64,000 bases of DNA. Origin: Pseudoflavonifractor_A sp022772585 (GTDB lineage: Bacteria; Bacillota; Clostridia; Oscillospirales; Oscillospiraceae). Made by a program: the position numbers and the translations under genes. The first letter of the stretch is position 1; each line of letters begins with the position of its first letter. Location of the stretch: the NCBI RefSeq assembly GCF_052065415.1, contig NZ_JBQHUB010000001.1, positions 1 through 64,000 of the forward strand, written 5' to 3'. The notes under the pieces were generated by a model. It had not been told where the DNA came from and did no database searches. It saw only the letters and a list, made by a program, of their open reading frames with translations. Shown here piece by piece: positions 31,463 through 40,627 of the stretch.

Positions 31463-33136
31463 CTAATCTTCATATATTGCACTGCTGTAAGTCTGGGGCG
31501 CGCCGGTATGGTCGGTGAGGGGGGCAAGGGCGCCGCCGGAGGGAGCGTACCAGACCCGGCCGTCGGAGGTGTAGGCCGCCATGCCGCCGCAGAAGGGGGA
31601 ATAGCGGTCAGCCTCCATCAGAGCGGCGGGCGCGCCGCTCCATGTGCAGGCGTACAGAAGGCCGCCCTCCTCCTTCTGGTACCAGAGCTGCTTCCGGTCC
31701 GGGGACATCTGCCAGGAGAGGAGCCCGCTGTCCAGAAGCTCGGCCTCCCGGCCGGGGATCAGCCGGTAAAGTTCTCCGTTCATGGCCCGGACAAAGAGCG
31801 ACTTCCCATCGGGACTCAGGGCGAAATCATCCACCAGCGTGTCGGGGAGCAGGGGCTCTGGCTCCTCCAAATGACCGGCCCGGACCCGGAAGAGATGGGT
31901 CGAGTCCAGACAATAGAGGGTCTGGCCATCGGGAGGGGCCAGAGAGCGCCGCAGCAGGTCAAATTCCAGAGACTGTGCCTCGCCGCCCTCCGTGAGATAG
32001 CAGGGCGTCTCTCCCGAGCCGTATCCGACGCAGAACCGGCCGGTGAGATGGGTCACGTCAAAATACCAGGCCTGGGAGAAGATCATAGTGCTAAAAGTGC
32101 TGGCCTGGGGCAGGATGGGGGAGAGAAAACTGAGATCCCGGTCCAGCAGGATGCCGCCGCTCCCCTGCCGGGTGAGGAAAACGCCGCAGGAAGGGGTGGT
32201 GTAAATGGCCTCGCTGCCATCCCGGTTGAGGACAAGGTCGCCGCTCCACTGGGAGGCGAGGAGGATGGAGCTTGCCCCGTTGCGGACATACAGGTCATCC
32301 ATTTGGCCGTTGTTGGGATCGGAGGCTGAGCGGCTGTAGTAGAGATATTCGCCGCCGTCGGACACGGCCGCGGGGACGGCGTCCGTCATCACCGGGCGGG
32401 GCTCCCCGCCGTCCCGGGAGAGAAAGAGAGTGGCCTCCCCATCCTCCCCGGCGGCGGAAAAGGCCAGCGTGTCGCCGGAGGGGGAGAGGACGGGGCCGGA
32501 GAGGAGAGCGGCGCCGTCCTCCCAGAGGAAGAAGGTCTGGTTCCGGGCAGCGTCAAAATACAGCAGGCCGTCCCCGTCGGTGGTATAGCACACCACCCGG
32601 CCATCCATGGAACAGGCCAGATTCAAAAGCCGGCTCTCCTCGACATGGAGCGGAAGGGAAGTTCCACCCCAGAGGGCGTATAGCTGGGAGGCGCCCGTCA
32701 GGAGCGCGCCCTCTCCGGTGTAGGAGGGAAGAAGGTACCAGGCCGTATCTCCGTCGGGCAGGACGATCTCTTCTCCGTCCCGGTAAAGCGCCTGGGCATC
32801 ACCGGAGTCCACCAGGCCATAGGGCTGCCGGGAGAGGGAAAAGTCGGGAGCGGGACGGGGCCGCAGCGCCAGCGCCGCTCCCACCGCCGCCAGCAGGACC
32901 AGAAGCGCCAGGCAGGCCCGCCGGGCCCTGCGGGAGAGCCGGGGCAGCCGGAGGACCGGAAGGGCGGCGGTATGGACCTGGGCCTCCTCCGGCGGGGCGG
33001 GAGGTCCTTCCTCCGGGGCGGGCGGAACGGAGGGAGGAACATCGGTCATGCCCCCCTCGGTCTGGAGGGGGGAACCGCAGCCGGGGCAGAACATCTCATC
33101 CCCGCTGCAGGGGGCGCCGCAATATGCACAGTACAT
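31463..33136 (-). CDS. Zinc-ribbon, single-TM, beta-propeller-like protein (copy 1)
   Basis: 557-aa protein. An N-terminal zinc ribbon (MYCAYCGAPCSGDEMFCPGCG, four cysteines) is followed by a Pro/Glu-rich linker, a basic patch and one transmembrane helix (about residues 90-112, ACLALLVLLAAVGAALAL). The large outer region has repeated strands like DGEYLYYSRS, SPDGKSLFVRAMNG and DRKQLWYQKEEGG, the pattern of TolB/WD40-type propellers. The zinc ribbon would be cytoplasmic. It is a paralogue of the adjacent upstream gene, in the same orientation with a 19-nt gap. Function unknown. Confidence 0.8.
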   Translation of the reverse strand: MYCAYCGAPCSGDEMFCPGCGSPLQTEGGMTDVPPSVPPAPEEGPPAPPEEAQVHTAALPVLRLPRLSRRARRACLALLVLLAAVGAALALRPRPAPDFSLSRQPYGLVDSGDAQALYRDGEEIVLPDGDTAWYLLPSYTGEGALLTGASQLYALWGGTSLPLHVEESRLLNLACSMDGRVVCYTTDGDGLLYFDAARNQTFFLWEDGAALLSGPVLSPSGDTLAFSAAGEDGEATLFLSRDGGEPRPVMTDAVPAAVSDGGEYLYYSRSASDPNNGQMDDLYVRNGASSILLASQWSGDLVLNRDGSEAIYTTPSCGVFLTRQGSGGILLDRDLSFLSPILPQASTFSTMIFSQAWYFDVTHLTGRFCVGYGSGETPCYLTEGGEAQSLEFDLLRRSLAPPDGQTLYCLDSTHLFRVRAGHLEEPEPLLPDTLVDDFALSPDGKSLFVRAMNGELYRLIPGREAELLDSGLLSWQMSPDRKQLWYQKEEGGLLYACTWSGAPAALMEADRYSPFCGGMAAYTSDGRVWYAPSGGALAPLTDHTGAPQTYSSAIYED

Positions 33137-33155
33137 ATACCGCTCCTTTCGGGGA

Positions 33156-34853
33156 TCATCCGTAGTCGATCACGCTGCCGCACAGCTTTCGGAAGGGCTG
33201 TCCCGGTATGGCGAACCAGGCGGAGCCTTCTTCGTCCAGGCAGAGGATGCCGCCGCCCAGAGCCCGGGGCGGGAACACCTGCTCCATTCCCTCCACCGGG
33301 CGGGGATTGCCCTTCCCGGCGCAGGACCAGAGAGTACCGCTGACGCGGCCCCACTCGTCTGCAGAGCCGCCGGAGTCTGCCACGGTGTAATAGAGGGCCT
33401 CGCCGCCGGCGGAGAGGGCGTAGCCCTCCACGTCCCGGGCCAGCTCGGTGAGCTCCCCGCCCCGGGTCCAGAGGGAGAGGATCTTGCCCTCCGGGTTGTA
33501 GACCAGCGCCCGGCGGCCGTCCGGGCAGAGCAGTCCGCCCAGCTGGCCGCCGTCGGGGGCGGAGGCGATGACCTCCGGTCCCTCATCGGGGCGGTCCAGG
33601 TCGAAAAGGGAGAGCTCCTGCCCCGCGTTGAGCAGAAGGGTGCGGCCGTCGGCGGAGGCGGCGGGGGTGAAATACTGCCCGGTCTTATGGGAGCGCAGGG
33701 AGCCGTCCGCTCCGAAGTAATACAGGGAGAGCTCAACGGTGCCGGCCGAGGAAAGGGAGAGCAGAGAGAGGTAGCCCAGGCCGGTCAGGTCGGCCGCGTC
33801 CAGAATGACGCCGGAGGTAGTCAGGGAGCGCCCGGCGTTGGCGGGCAGGGCCGCCGACATCAGCGCGGAAGCGCCGGACAGGGCGGCGGAACCATGGGAC
33901 AGGGGGACGGATCCGCCCCCCTCCCGGCAGAGGAAGGCCCCGTCGTCAGTGGAAAAGAGCATCTGTCTCCCGGTCCGGTCCAGATAAAAGAAGCGGGGGG
34001 CCTCCTCGTGAAGCAGGACGGAGCTGTGGCCGTCCCAGACGAAAAAGCCGTCGCCGTAGGCGGGGGTGTAATAGAGATAGTCTCCGCCGTTGGAGGCGGC
34101 CACCGGCACGGCGCCTTTCAGCACCGCCTCCTCCCGCCCGTCCCGGGTCCACCGGCAGACGGAGACGGCGGAAGTATCCGAGTGGTAGGCGGCGTAGTAG
34201 AGGTCCTCCCCGTCGGGGGAGAAGCAGACCGACCCGGTATGGGAGGAGGCCAGCCGCGCGGTGACCAGCGTGTCGCTCAGCGTGGCGGTGTCCACCAGAT
34301 GGAGCTCAAGGCCGTCCACATAGAAAAGCCAGCGGCCGCAGAAGGAGAGGCCGATCTCATCGCATTCCTCCGCAACAGGGAAGAGCCCCCGGGCGGTGAG
34401 CAGGTAAAAGGGGCCGCTCAGGTCATAGGAATTGTCCGTGCCTTCCAGACAGAGCACGGCGGAGCCGTCAGCCGAGCGGTTTTGGACCATATAGGTGTGA
34501 CCGCCGGGCATCCGGGCAACCTCCTCTCCATCGAAGAGAAAAAGGGTAGCCTCGTCATTGCGGACCCAGCAGGAGGAATGGCTTTGCAGCCCCAGCGCAG
34601 GCCCCGGGGCGGCCTGGAACAGCCGGAGCAGGAGCACCGCCGCCGCAATGAGGAGCACGGCAGCGGCGGGAAAAAGCAGCCGCTTCCCACAGGGACGGCT
34701 GGGCGGGACGGCCTGCGCCGGGCCTGCCTCCGGGGAGATGCGCTCCGGCGGAGGGGCGTGTTCCGCGGGGGGCTCCGGCTGGAGGGGGGAACCGCACACG
34801 GGGCAGAAGAGCCCCTCTTCCATATGGACAGTATGGCAGAACGGGCAGTACAT
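33156..34853 (-). CDS. Zinc-ribbon, single-TM, beta-propeller-like protein (copy 2)
   Basis: 565-aa paralogue of the gene at 31463-33136 with the same order of parts. A zinc ribbon (MYCPFCHTV..., LFCPVCGSPL) is followed by a Pro-rich linker, one transmembrane helix (about 72-90, LFPAAAVLLIAAAVLLL), and a long extracytoplasmic region with repeats such as FSPDGEDLYYAAYHS and SNGGDYLYYTPAYGD. Sequence identity with copy 1 is highest in the zinc ribbon and the propeller blade motifs and low elsewhere, implying an old duplication. It is the first gene of the two-gene unit. Function unknown. Confidence 0.8.
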   Translation of the reverse strand: MYCPFCHTVHMEEGLFCPVCGSPLQPEPPAEHAPPPERISPEAGPAQAVPPSRPCGKRLLFPAAAVLLIAAAVLLLRLFQAAPGPALGLQSHSSCWVRNDEATLFLFDGEEVARMPGGHTYMVQNRSADGSAVLCLEGTDNSYDLSGPFYLLTARGLFPVAEECDEIGLSFCGRWLFYVDGLELHLVDTATLSDTLVTARLASSHTGSVCFSPDGEDLYYAAYHSDTSAVSVCRWTRDGREEAVLKGAVPVAASNGGDYLYYTPAYGDGFFVWDGHSSVLLHEEAPRFFYLDRTGRQMLFSTDDGAFLCREGGGSVPLSHGSAALSGASALMSAALPANAGRSLTTSGVILDAADLTGLGYLSLLSLSSAGTVELSLYYFGADGSLRSHKTGQYFTPAASADGRTLLLNAGQELSLFDLDRPDEGPEVIASAPDGGQLGGLLCPDGRRALVYNPEGKILSLWTRGGELTELARDVEGYALSAGGEALYYTVADSGGSADEWGRVSGTLWSCAGKGNPRPVEGMEQVFPPRALGGGILCLDEEGSAWFAIPGQPFRKLCGSVIDYG

Positions 34854-34953
34854 GGCGTCCTCTCCTCTCAGGCCCGGGAATGATCGGTATGCTCAGTTTA
34901 CCATAAGCGGGACGATTTTGAAAGGGGGCCTTTCAGGTGCGGAAAGACAGACG

Positions 34954-34987
34954 TCAGGGGGCCGCCGGATATCGGGCGGCCCCCTGA
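34954..34987 (-). terminator. Putative terminator of the MMPL/coiled-coil operon
   Basis: A perfect 13-bp GC-rich stem (34954-34966 with 34975-34987) lies 35 nt after the coiled-coil gene. The following minus-strand bases are only partly T-rich. Confidence 0.5.
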
Positions 34988-35021
34988 CAATAAAGAGAGG
35001 ATCAAAAAGAGAAAAAGCATT

Positions 35022-37436
35022 TTAATGGAAGAGCCCGGTAATGGCGTTCCAGAAGTCCCGGAACATGGCCTTGATACGGGTCCACAGGGTACCGTTGTCG
35101 GAGTGCCGGGCGGGGGCGGTCTCCTCATCCGGTTCCTCACCGGCCTTGATCTCCTGCGTGCGGAGGATGAACTGCACGCTGTTCACGTCCTGGTTGCGGG
35201 CGTCGGTCATGGACTGGGGCCTGGCGGCGGCGTCCATCAGCAGCAGGTTGTTGTCACCCCCGGTGTGGCTCTCCCACTCATCGTCGATGAGGCCGGTGAT
35301 GGTATCCTTGGCATTGCGGATGGTATCGGTTTCGTTCAGGCCGGTGGTGGAGCGGCGCAGAGCCTCAGCCAGGCCGGACAGGGCCTGCCGGGTGCCGGCG
35401 TCCAGATCGCCGCCGCTGGCTTTCAGAAGAGACTCGGTCTGCTGCGCGGCGCCGGTCAGGGCGCTCAGACTGTCGCTTGCCGCAGTCACCAGATCCTGAG
35501 CGTCGGACAGGGCCTGCTGGGCCTTGGGTTCATAGGCGACCAGGGTGTCGTCCAGCTGCTTGACCAGATCCAGGGCGGTGTCGGCGTTCCGGGTGACCCG
35601 GCCGGCCAGATCGCCCAGCTCATCCAGGTGGGTCAGCAGGGTGGAGGCGTCCCCCTCGTGCTCCTTCAGGTCCTTGAGCAGATCGGAGGCCAGTTTGGAC
35701 AGCTTCGCCAGGTCGCCGCTGAGCCCGTCATCGCCCAGAAAGACGGTGAGGCGCTGCAGGTCCTCCACCACCCGGGCGGTGGGCTTGGTCAGGCCGGTGA
35801 TGAGGCCGTTGATCTCGCCGATCTTGTCATTGACGCCGTCCACGCCGGAATTCACGCTGTCCAGGGTGGACATGAGGTCCTGATAGTCCTGGGTCTGGGT
35901 AAAAGCGATGAGCTGCTCGATACCGGTGGCCTGGGCGTCGGCGGCCTCAGGCGAGAGGCCCTGGCCGGTAAAGTAGCCCACCAGGAAGGTGTGGAAGGGC
36001 AGCTGGGCGCGGATGACATCCTCGCTGGCGCCGGAAGCGGCGGAGAGCTCCTTGACCTTGGCCTCATAGGCGGCCTCCAGCTTCTTGGCGGCGCTGATCT
36101 TGCTGAGAAGCTCCGTGACCGTCATCTGGGTGCCGCCCACATTGACCTTGGTGCTGTCGGTCAGGTCGGAGGGGTCCACCTCGGACACGCCGCTGGCGCT
36201 CCTGAGGGCGCTCTCCAGCTTGGAGAGGCTGCTCTCCAGGTCCTCCAGAGCGTCGCCCATGTCCTCACAGTCGCTCTGAAGGTCGCCGGAGATCTGGGAG
36301 GCGGACTTGTTGTAGGATTCCAGGCTGCCGGCCAGGTCTTTGAGCTTCTTCGTGTCGGACTGGATGGACTGGATGGCGCTGCGGGCACACTCCAGCTCGG
36401 GCTTGAGGGCCATGGCGTTGTCGGTGAGGGCGGTAAGGGTGGAAGTGGCGTCGGTCAGGGCCTGGGAGGCGCTGTCCAGATGGCCGTTGACCGGCTTCAT
36501 GGAGTTGGTCAGACTGCCGGAGGCGCTGAGCGCCGCGTCCACACTGCTGTAGACGCCGCCCTTTCCGGCCGAGATGGTCCCTCTGGCCCGATTGAGCTGG
36601 TCCAGGCCGTTGGCGGTGGCGTTCAGACTGCCGCTCATGCCGTCCAGAGAGTTGAGGATCACATCCAGACTGTCGTTGATGGCGTCATAGGACTCCTCGG
36701 TCTTTTCCTTGGCCTCCCGCAGATCGGCGATCTGGTCCAGCTGCTGCAGGGTGGCGGGAACGGCCAGCAGCACCAGGCCGGAGAAGGAGAAATCCTCGCT
36801 GCCCACCCGGATGGCAAAATGCTGCTCCTCTCCGGGCATGACCATAAAGAGCACTGCGCGCAGGTTGCCTACCAGCTGTACCTGGGCGCCGGGTGCCTCC
36901 AGCGAGGTGATGTCATCGGCGTTGAAGGCGGTGGCGGCGGTGAGGACCAGGTTGTTCCGGGCATACTCAGAGGCGGAGGGGTTGGGGAGCACGTCCAGGT
37001 CGATCTCCACCAGACCGGTGCTGCCTGCAAGATCCTCAGCCAGGGCGGGCGCGCCGTTGAGCTTGTAGGAGAGGGAGATGGTCCAGGGCAGGTCGCGGAA
37101 GGGCTGTTCGGTCTTGCCTTCAAAGTAGAAGCGGTCGGGGGCGTCCTCCCCCAGGTCGAAGGTGACGGCACCGTCGGCCATTGTGGGCGCGCGGTCGTCG
37201 GTCAGGTTGATCACCTCGTCGTAGGAACCATAGTCGGTGAGGGTAGAGCGGCCGTTGGTCCGGTAGCTCTTGACCACACTGGCGTCCTTCAATCCGCCGT
37301 AATAATCCAGCGTGGCATAGTAGGACTCATCACAGACCGGGGAGAGCTCCCCGGCGGCCATGGCGGGGGTCAGGGTCCCCAGGACCAGAGCGGCGCTCAT
37401 CGCCAGAGCCAGGGCGCGTTTATGGGTCAATTTCAT
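35022..37436 (-). CDS. Secreted coiled-coil protein associated with an MMPL exporter
   Basis: 804-aa exported protein. A signal peptide covers residues 1-28 (basic start, ALALAMSAALVLGTLTPAMA). A beta-rich N-terminal third follows. Residues from about 240 to 690 are long Ala/Leu/Asp/Ser-rich helices with heptad spacing, rich in SLDGMSGSLNATANGLDQL-type repeats like those in YhgE/Pip-type proteins. A C-terminal hydrophobic helix (FRDFWNAITGLF) may anchor it. The ATG at 37436 has AAAGGAG 9 nt upstream. It lies 15 nt behind the MMPL gene, so it is probably a partner or substrate of that exporter. Confidence 0.78.
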   Translation of the reverse strand: MKLTHKRALALAMSAALVLGTLTPAMAAGELSPVCDESYYATLDYYGGLKDASVVKSYRTNGRSTLTDYGSYDEVINLTDDRAPTMADGAVTFDLGEDAPDRFYFEGKTEQPFRDLPWTISLSYKLNGAPALAEDLAGSTGLVEIDLDVLPNPSASEYARNNLVLTAATAFNADDITSLEAPGAQVQLVGNLRAVLFMVMPGEEQHFAIRVGSEDFSFSGLVLLAVPATLQQLDQIADLREAKEKTEESYDAINDSLDVILNSLDGMSGSLNATANGLDQLNRARGTISAGKGGVYSSVDAALSASGSLTNSMKPVNGHLDSASQALTDATSTLTALTDNAMALKPELECARSAIQSIQSDTKKLKDLAGSLESYNKSASQISGDLQSDCEDMGDALEDLESSLSKLESALRSASGVSEVDPSDLTDSTKVNVGGTQMTVTELLSKISAAKKLEAAYEAKVKELSAASGASEDVIRAQLPFHTFLVGYFTGQGLSPEAADAQATGIEQLIAFTQTQDYQDLMSTLDSVNSGVDGVNDKIGEINGLITGLTKPTARVVEDLQRLTVFLGDDGLSGDLAKLSKLASDLLKDLKEHEGDASTLLTHLDELGDLAGRVTRNADTALDLVKQLDDTLVAYEPKAQQALSDAQDLVTAASDSLSALTGAAQQTESLLKASGGDLDAGTRQALSGLAEALRRSTTGLNETDTIRNAKDTITGLIDDEWESHTGGDNNLLLMDAAARPQSMTDARNQDVNSVQFILRTQEIKAGEEPDEETAPARHSDNGTLWTRIKAMFRDFWNAITGLFH

Positions 37437-37451
37437 GGAAATGAACTCCTT

Positions 37452-39653
37452 TCAGTGGGTTTCGGCGGCGTCAGACGTTTTGCCGGACAGACTGTCCCCG
37501 GCGGAAACAGCATCGGAAACAGTATCGGCGGCAGGGATCGCGGTCTTCTGCTCCGGAAGACAGGCGCGCCGGGAAGACCGCCGCGGCTTGGGGGTCCGCC
37601 AGTGAAGAGTGGTCCTGGCGACGACGGGTTCAAAGACCGCCAGCACGGACGGGAGAATGAAGATGCTTACCAGAGCGGAAATGATGGCGCCCCGGGAGAG
37701 CATGCGGCAGATATCGCCGACGATGTCCATGGTAGAGACCAGAGATACGCCCAAGGTGGAGCAGAAGAACACGAGGGCGCTGGTGATAATGGAGGTGTCG
37801 GCCGAACAGGCGGCGATATGGATGGCCTCCAGGCGGTCATGGCCCTTCTGCAGTTCCTCCTGAAAACGGGTGGTCATCAGGATGGCGTAGTCCACGGTGG
37901 CGCCCAGCTGGACACAGCCGATGACGGTGGGGGCCACAAAGGCAATGGAAGTACCTGTAAAATAGGGAATGCCCTGATTGATGAAGATGGCCAGCTCGAT
38001 GGTGGCCACCAGAAGGATGGGGATGCCGATGGACCGGAACGTGAGGGCCACCAGGATCAGAATGGCCAGAATGGACAGATAGCTGGTAACGGTGAAATCC
38101 ACGTCGGCGGTAGTGATGAGGTCGGCGGTCATGGCACCCTCGCCGGTGATGTAGGCGTCCGGGTCATAGGACTTGAGAAGGGTGTTGAGCGTGTCCAGCT
38201 GCTTCGCCACCTCATCCGAGGCAGTGACATAGGAGGAGTTGACCATCATCATCTGATAGCCGTCCTTCTTGCAGAGAGCCTTGATGGAGTCGGGGATAAA
38301 GAAATCGGGGATACCGGTGGGAAGCAGCTTATCGTAGGATACCACGCTGGTAATGCCGGGGACCTCTTCAATGGCCTGCGTCAGCTCCAGCATATCGGCG
38401 TGGCTCAGGCCGTCTTTCATGACGATGAAATGAGTACAGGCCATGCCGAATTCATCCTTGAGCTTGTTGGTGGAGACGATGGAGGGCATATCCTGGGGCA
38501 GCGATTCGTCCAGCTTGTAGTAGACCTGGGTGTGGTTATTGGCGTAAACAGCCGGGAAGAAGAGAAGAAGGAAAAGCGCCACAAACGCCTTCCGGTGCCG
38601 GATAATGAAGGTGTTCACCCGGCTCAGATTGGGTTTGAGGGTAGGATGGCGGTACTTTTGGAGCTTCTGATCCATCAGAAGCAGAATGGAGGGGAGGACC
38701 AGGATTACGGTAACGACGCCCAGCACCACACCCTTTGCCATGACAAGGCCAATGTCGCGGCCCAGTGTCAAACGCATGAAGCACAGGGCCAGAAAGCCGG
38801 CAATGGTGGTCATGGAGCTGCCAGTCAGGGATTTGAACGCGGCTACAATGGCAGTGGACATAGCGTCCCGTTTATCGTCGTAATGATGGAGTTCTTCCAT
38901 GTAGCGGTCATAGAGAAAAATGGAGTAGTCCATGGTGACGCCGAGCTGCAAAACAGCGGCAATGGCCTGTGTAATAAAGGAGATCTGTCCCAGGAATATG
39001 TTGGTGCCGAAGTTGTAGATCACCGCTAGGCCGATGGACAGCGTAAGGGCAACGGGCAGCAGCCAAGAGTCCATCATGGCACACATGGCGACCATGGCTA
39101 GGAGGACAGCCACCACCACATACATGGGCATCTCTTTGGTGATGAGGTCCCGGGTGTCCTTGGTGAAAACGGAGAAGCCGGCCAGAAAACAGTTTTTGTT
39201 GCACAGAGAGCGGACCTGCCCGATGGCCTTCATGGTGGCCTCAGATGCGCCGGGCTGTTCGTACTGAACGATCATCATGGTGGCGTCCCCGGAGAAGAAA
39301 ATGTCCCGGATATCCTCAGGGATCATTTCCTGAGGGATCTGAATGCCGACCAGGTTGGAGATCCAGATGGCCCCGCTGACGCCGGGGACCTCCTTGACCT
39401 GCTCCAGAAGCCGGTTGGAATATTCCGGCGGCATGCCCTCCACGATGAGCATGGTGGTGGCGGCCATGTGGAAGGGATCTTCCAGCAGGGCCTCGCCCTT
39501 GGCGGAGTCCAGATCCTGGGGCAGGTAGGACAGGATATCATAGTTGATGTGGGTAAAAGCGGCACCCAGTATGCTGGGGATGAGCAGAAGCACCGCGATC
39601 ATGACGACGAGCCTTGGCTTCCGGGTCAGCTTGTGGGCGATTTTTTCCAGCAC
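37452..39653 (-). CDS. MMPL/RND-family transporter
   Basis: 733-aa RND-superfamily exporter of the MMPL type. There are twelve expected membrane segments in two halves: TM1 near residue 20, a large outer loop, a six-helix block around 190-350 (AVLQLGVTMDYSIFLYDRYME), then the repeat, with GCVQLGATVDYAILMTTRFQEE near 610. Such proteins export lipids, siderophores or drugs with proton-motive force. I prefer the GTG at 39653, 8 nt after AGGAAGG; a GTG three codons earlier overlaps that site. It is divergent from a two-component system whose putative box lies upstream of its promoter. Substrate unknown. Confidence 0.9.
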   Translation of the reverse strand: MLEKIAHKLTRKPRLVVMIAVLLLIPSILGAAFTHINYDILSYLPQDLDSAKGEALLEDPFHMAATTMLIVEGMPPEYSNRLLEQVKEVPGVSGAIWISNLVGIQIPQEMIPEDIRDIFFSGDATMMIVQYEQPGASEATMKAIGQVRSLCNKNCFLAGFSVFTKDTRDLITKEMPMYVVVAVLLAMVAMCAMMDSWLLPVALTLSIGLAVIYNFGTNIFLGQISFITQAIAAVLQLGVTMDYSIFLYDRYMEELHHYDDKRDAMSTAIVAAFKSLTGSSMTTIAGFLALCFMRLTLGRDIGLVMAKGVVLGVVTVILVLPSILLLMDQKLQKYRHPTLKPNLSRVNTFIIRHRKAFVALFLLLFFPAVYANNHTQVYYKLDESLPQDMPSIVSTNKLKDEFGMACTHFIVMKDGLSHADMLELTQAIEEVPGITSVVSYDKLLPTGIPDFFIPDSIKALCKKDGYQMMMVNSSYVTASDEVAKQLDTLNTLLKSYDPDAYITGEGAMTADLITTADVDFTVTSYLSILAILILVALTFRSIGIPILLVATIELAIFINQGIPYFTGTSIAFVAPTVIGCVQLGATVDYAILMTTRFQEELQKGHDRLEAIHIAACSADTSIITSALVFFCSTLGVSLVSTMDIVGDICRMLSRGAIISALVSIFILPSVLAVFEPVVARTTLHWRTPKPRRSSRRACLPEQKTAIPAADTVSDAVSAGDSLSGKTSDAAETH

Positions 39654-39710
39654 GATTGTCACCTTCCTGAAACGCTGGATGCGTTGACTTGATTGGCTTT
39701 ACGCTTTGGC

Positions 39711-39739
39711 ATTTTAGGTTGGCGCAAACGAAAAGTCAA
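39711..39739 (-). promoter_or_regulatory. Promoter of the MMPL operon
   Basis: On the minus strand, TTGACT (39734-39739) and TAAAAT (39711-39716) have a 17-bp spacer. A TTCTTAATA box lies about 20 nt upstream of the -35. Confidence 0.6.
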
Positions 39740-39758
39740 CGAAGGAGAAGGTTTCCTC

Positions 39759-39808
39759 ATAATTCTTAATAAATGGGACAGGGCGGGACGCTTTTATAAT
39801 TCTTAATA
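39759..39808. repeat. Direct repeat ATAATTCTTAATA, candidate response-regulator boxes
   Basis: The 13-mer ATAATTCTTAATA occurs exactly at 39759-39771 and 39796-39808, between the divergent MMPL and two-component operons. The second copy covers the -35 position of the response-regulator promoter. The core TTCTTAATA recurs at 48167 upstream of the HlyD operon. Confidence 0.55.
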
Positions 39809-39829
39809 GTCGTATGGGGCGCTTTTTGA

Positions 39830-39835
39830 TATAAT
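39830..39835 (+). promoter_or_regulatory. -10 element of the two-component operon
   Basis: A consensus TATAAT has no recognisable -35 at 17 bp (the bases there are TAGTCG). This pattern fits activator dependence. A TTCTTAATA box overlaps the -35 position. Confidence 0.55.
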
Positions 39836-39904
39836 ACCCTGGAACAAGACCCAACAAAATACCGGGCCCGCCTGTGGACGGGCCTGTGAGAGGAGCGAGC
39901 AAGC

Positions 39905-40627
39905 GTGAGCGAGCGGGTGTTGATCGTGGATGACGACGCGGCCATCCTCCTGCTGATCTGCGATGTGCTCTCCGACGCGGGCATCGGTGTGCGCACGGCC
40001 CAGTCGGGCGAGGAGGCGATCCGCATTCTGGAAAAGGAGCGGTTTGACCTGATCGTGCTGGATATCATGATGAAAGGGATCAGCGGCCTGGAGGTCTGCC
40101 GGAGGATCCGGGGGCAGGTGGACTGCCCCATCCTTTTCCTCAGCGCCAAGCGCGATGTGCGTGACGTGGTCAGGGGGCTTGGCCTTGGGGCGGATGATTA
40201 CCTGACCAAGCCCTTCGTGGTGGAGGAGCTGGCGGCCCGTATCCAGGCCCATCTGCGCCGTCAGGCCCGTACCGCCCCCGGCGTGGAGCGTCGGGAGCGG
40301 GCGCTGGAGATCGGAGCTATCCGCCTGGACCCGGAGAAGATGGAGGTCACCAGAGACGGCCTGCCGGTGGCCCTGTCCAGCAAGGAATTTGAGCTGCTGT
40401 CCTATCTGATGCACAACGCGGGCAGGACCCTGTCCAAGGAGCAGATATTCCGGGATGTATGGAAGACCGGATATGGGGACATCGGCACGGTGGCCATCCA
40501 TATCAAGAACCTGCGGGCCAAGCTGGATCCGGACTGGAGCTACATCAAGACGGTGTGGGGTTCGGGCTACCGCTTTGTCACCTGCAGCGGTTATGAGGAG
40601 GAGAAGATGGAGGGGAGCGAGCCATGA
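39905..40627 (+). CDS. OmpR-family response regulator
   Basis: 240-aa response regulator. The receiver domain (about 1-115) has the acidic pocket DDD near residue 10, the phosphoacceptor Asp in LIVLDIMMKG near residue 53, and a conserved Lys in LTKPF. The C-terminal winged helix (about 135-232) shows LSSKEFELLSYLMHNAGRTLSKEQIFRDVW and the VWGSGYRF hairpin. It starts at a GTG with AGGAG 9 nt upstream. Its last codons overlap the histidine kinase start by 4 bp. Putative binding boxes upstream suggest autoregulation and control of the divergent MMPL operon. Confidence 0.95.
   Translation: MSERVLIVDDDAAILLLICDVLSDAGIGVRTAQSGEEAIRILEKERFDLIVLDIMMKGISGLEVCRRIRGQVDCPILFLSAKRDVRDVVRGLGLGADDYLTKPFVVEELAARIQAHLRRQARTAPGVERRERALEIGAIRLDPEKMEVTRDGLPVALSSKEFELLSYLMHNAGRTLSKEQIFRDVWKTGYGDIGTVAIHIKNLRAKLDPDWSYIKTVWGSGYRFVTCSGYEEEKMEGSEP

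Noticed and set aside
35025..39029. Open frame of more than 1,300 codons on the plus strand opposite the MMPL and coiled-coil genes
   Set aside because: It mirrors real minus-strand genes that have signal peptide, ribosome sites and family matches. The plus-strand product is a Gly/Val/His/Gln-rich shadow caused by high GC and lacks domains.
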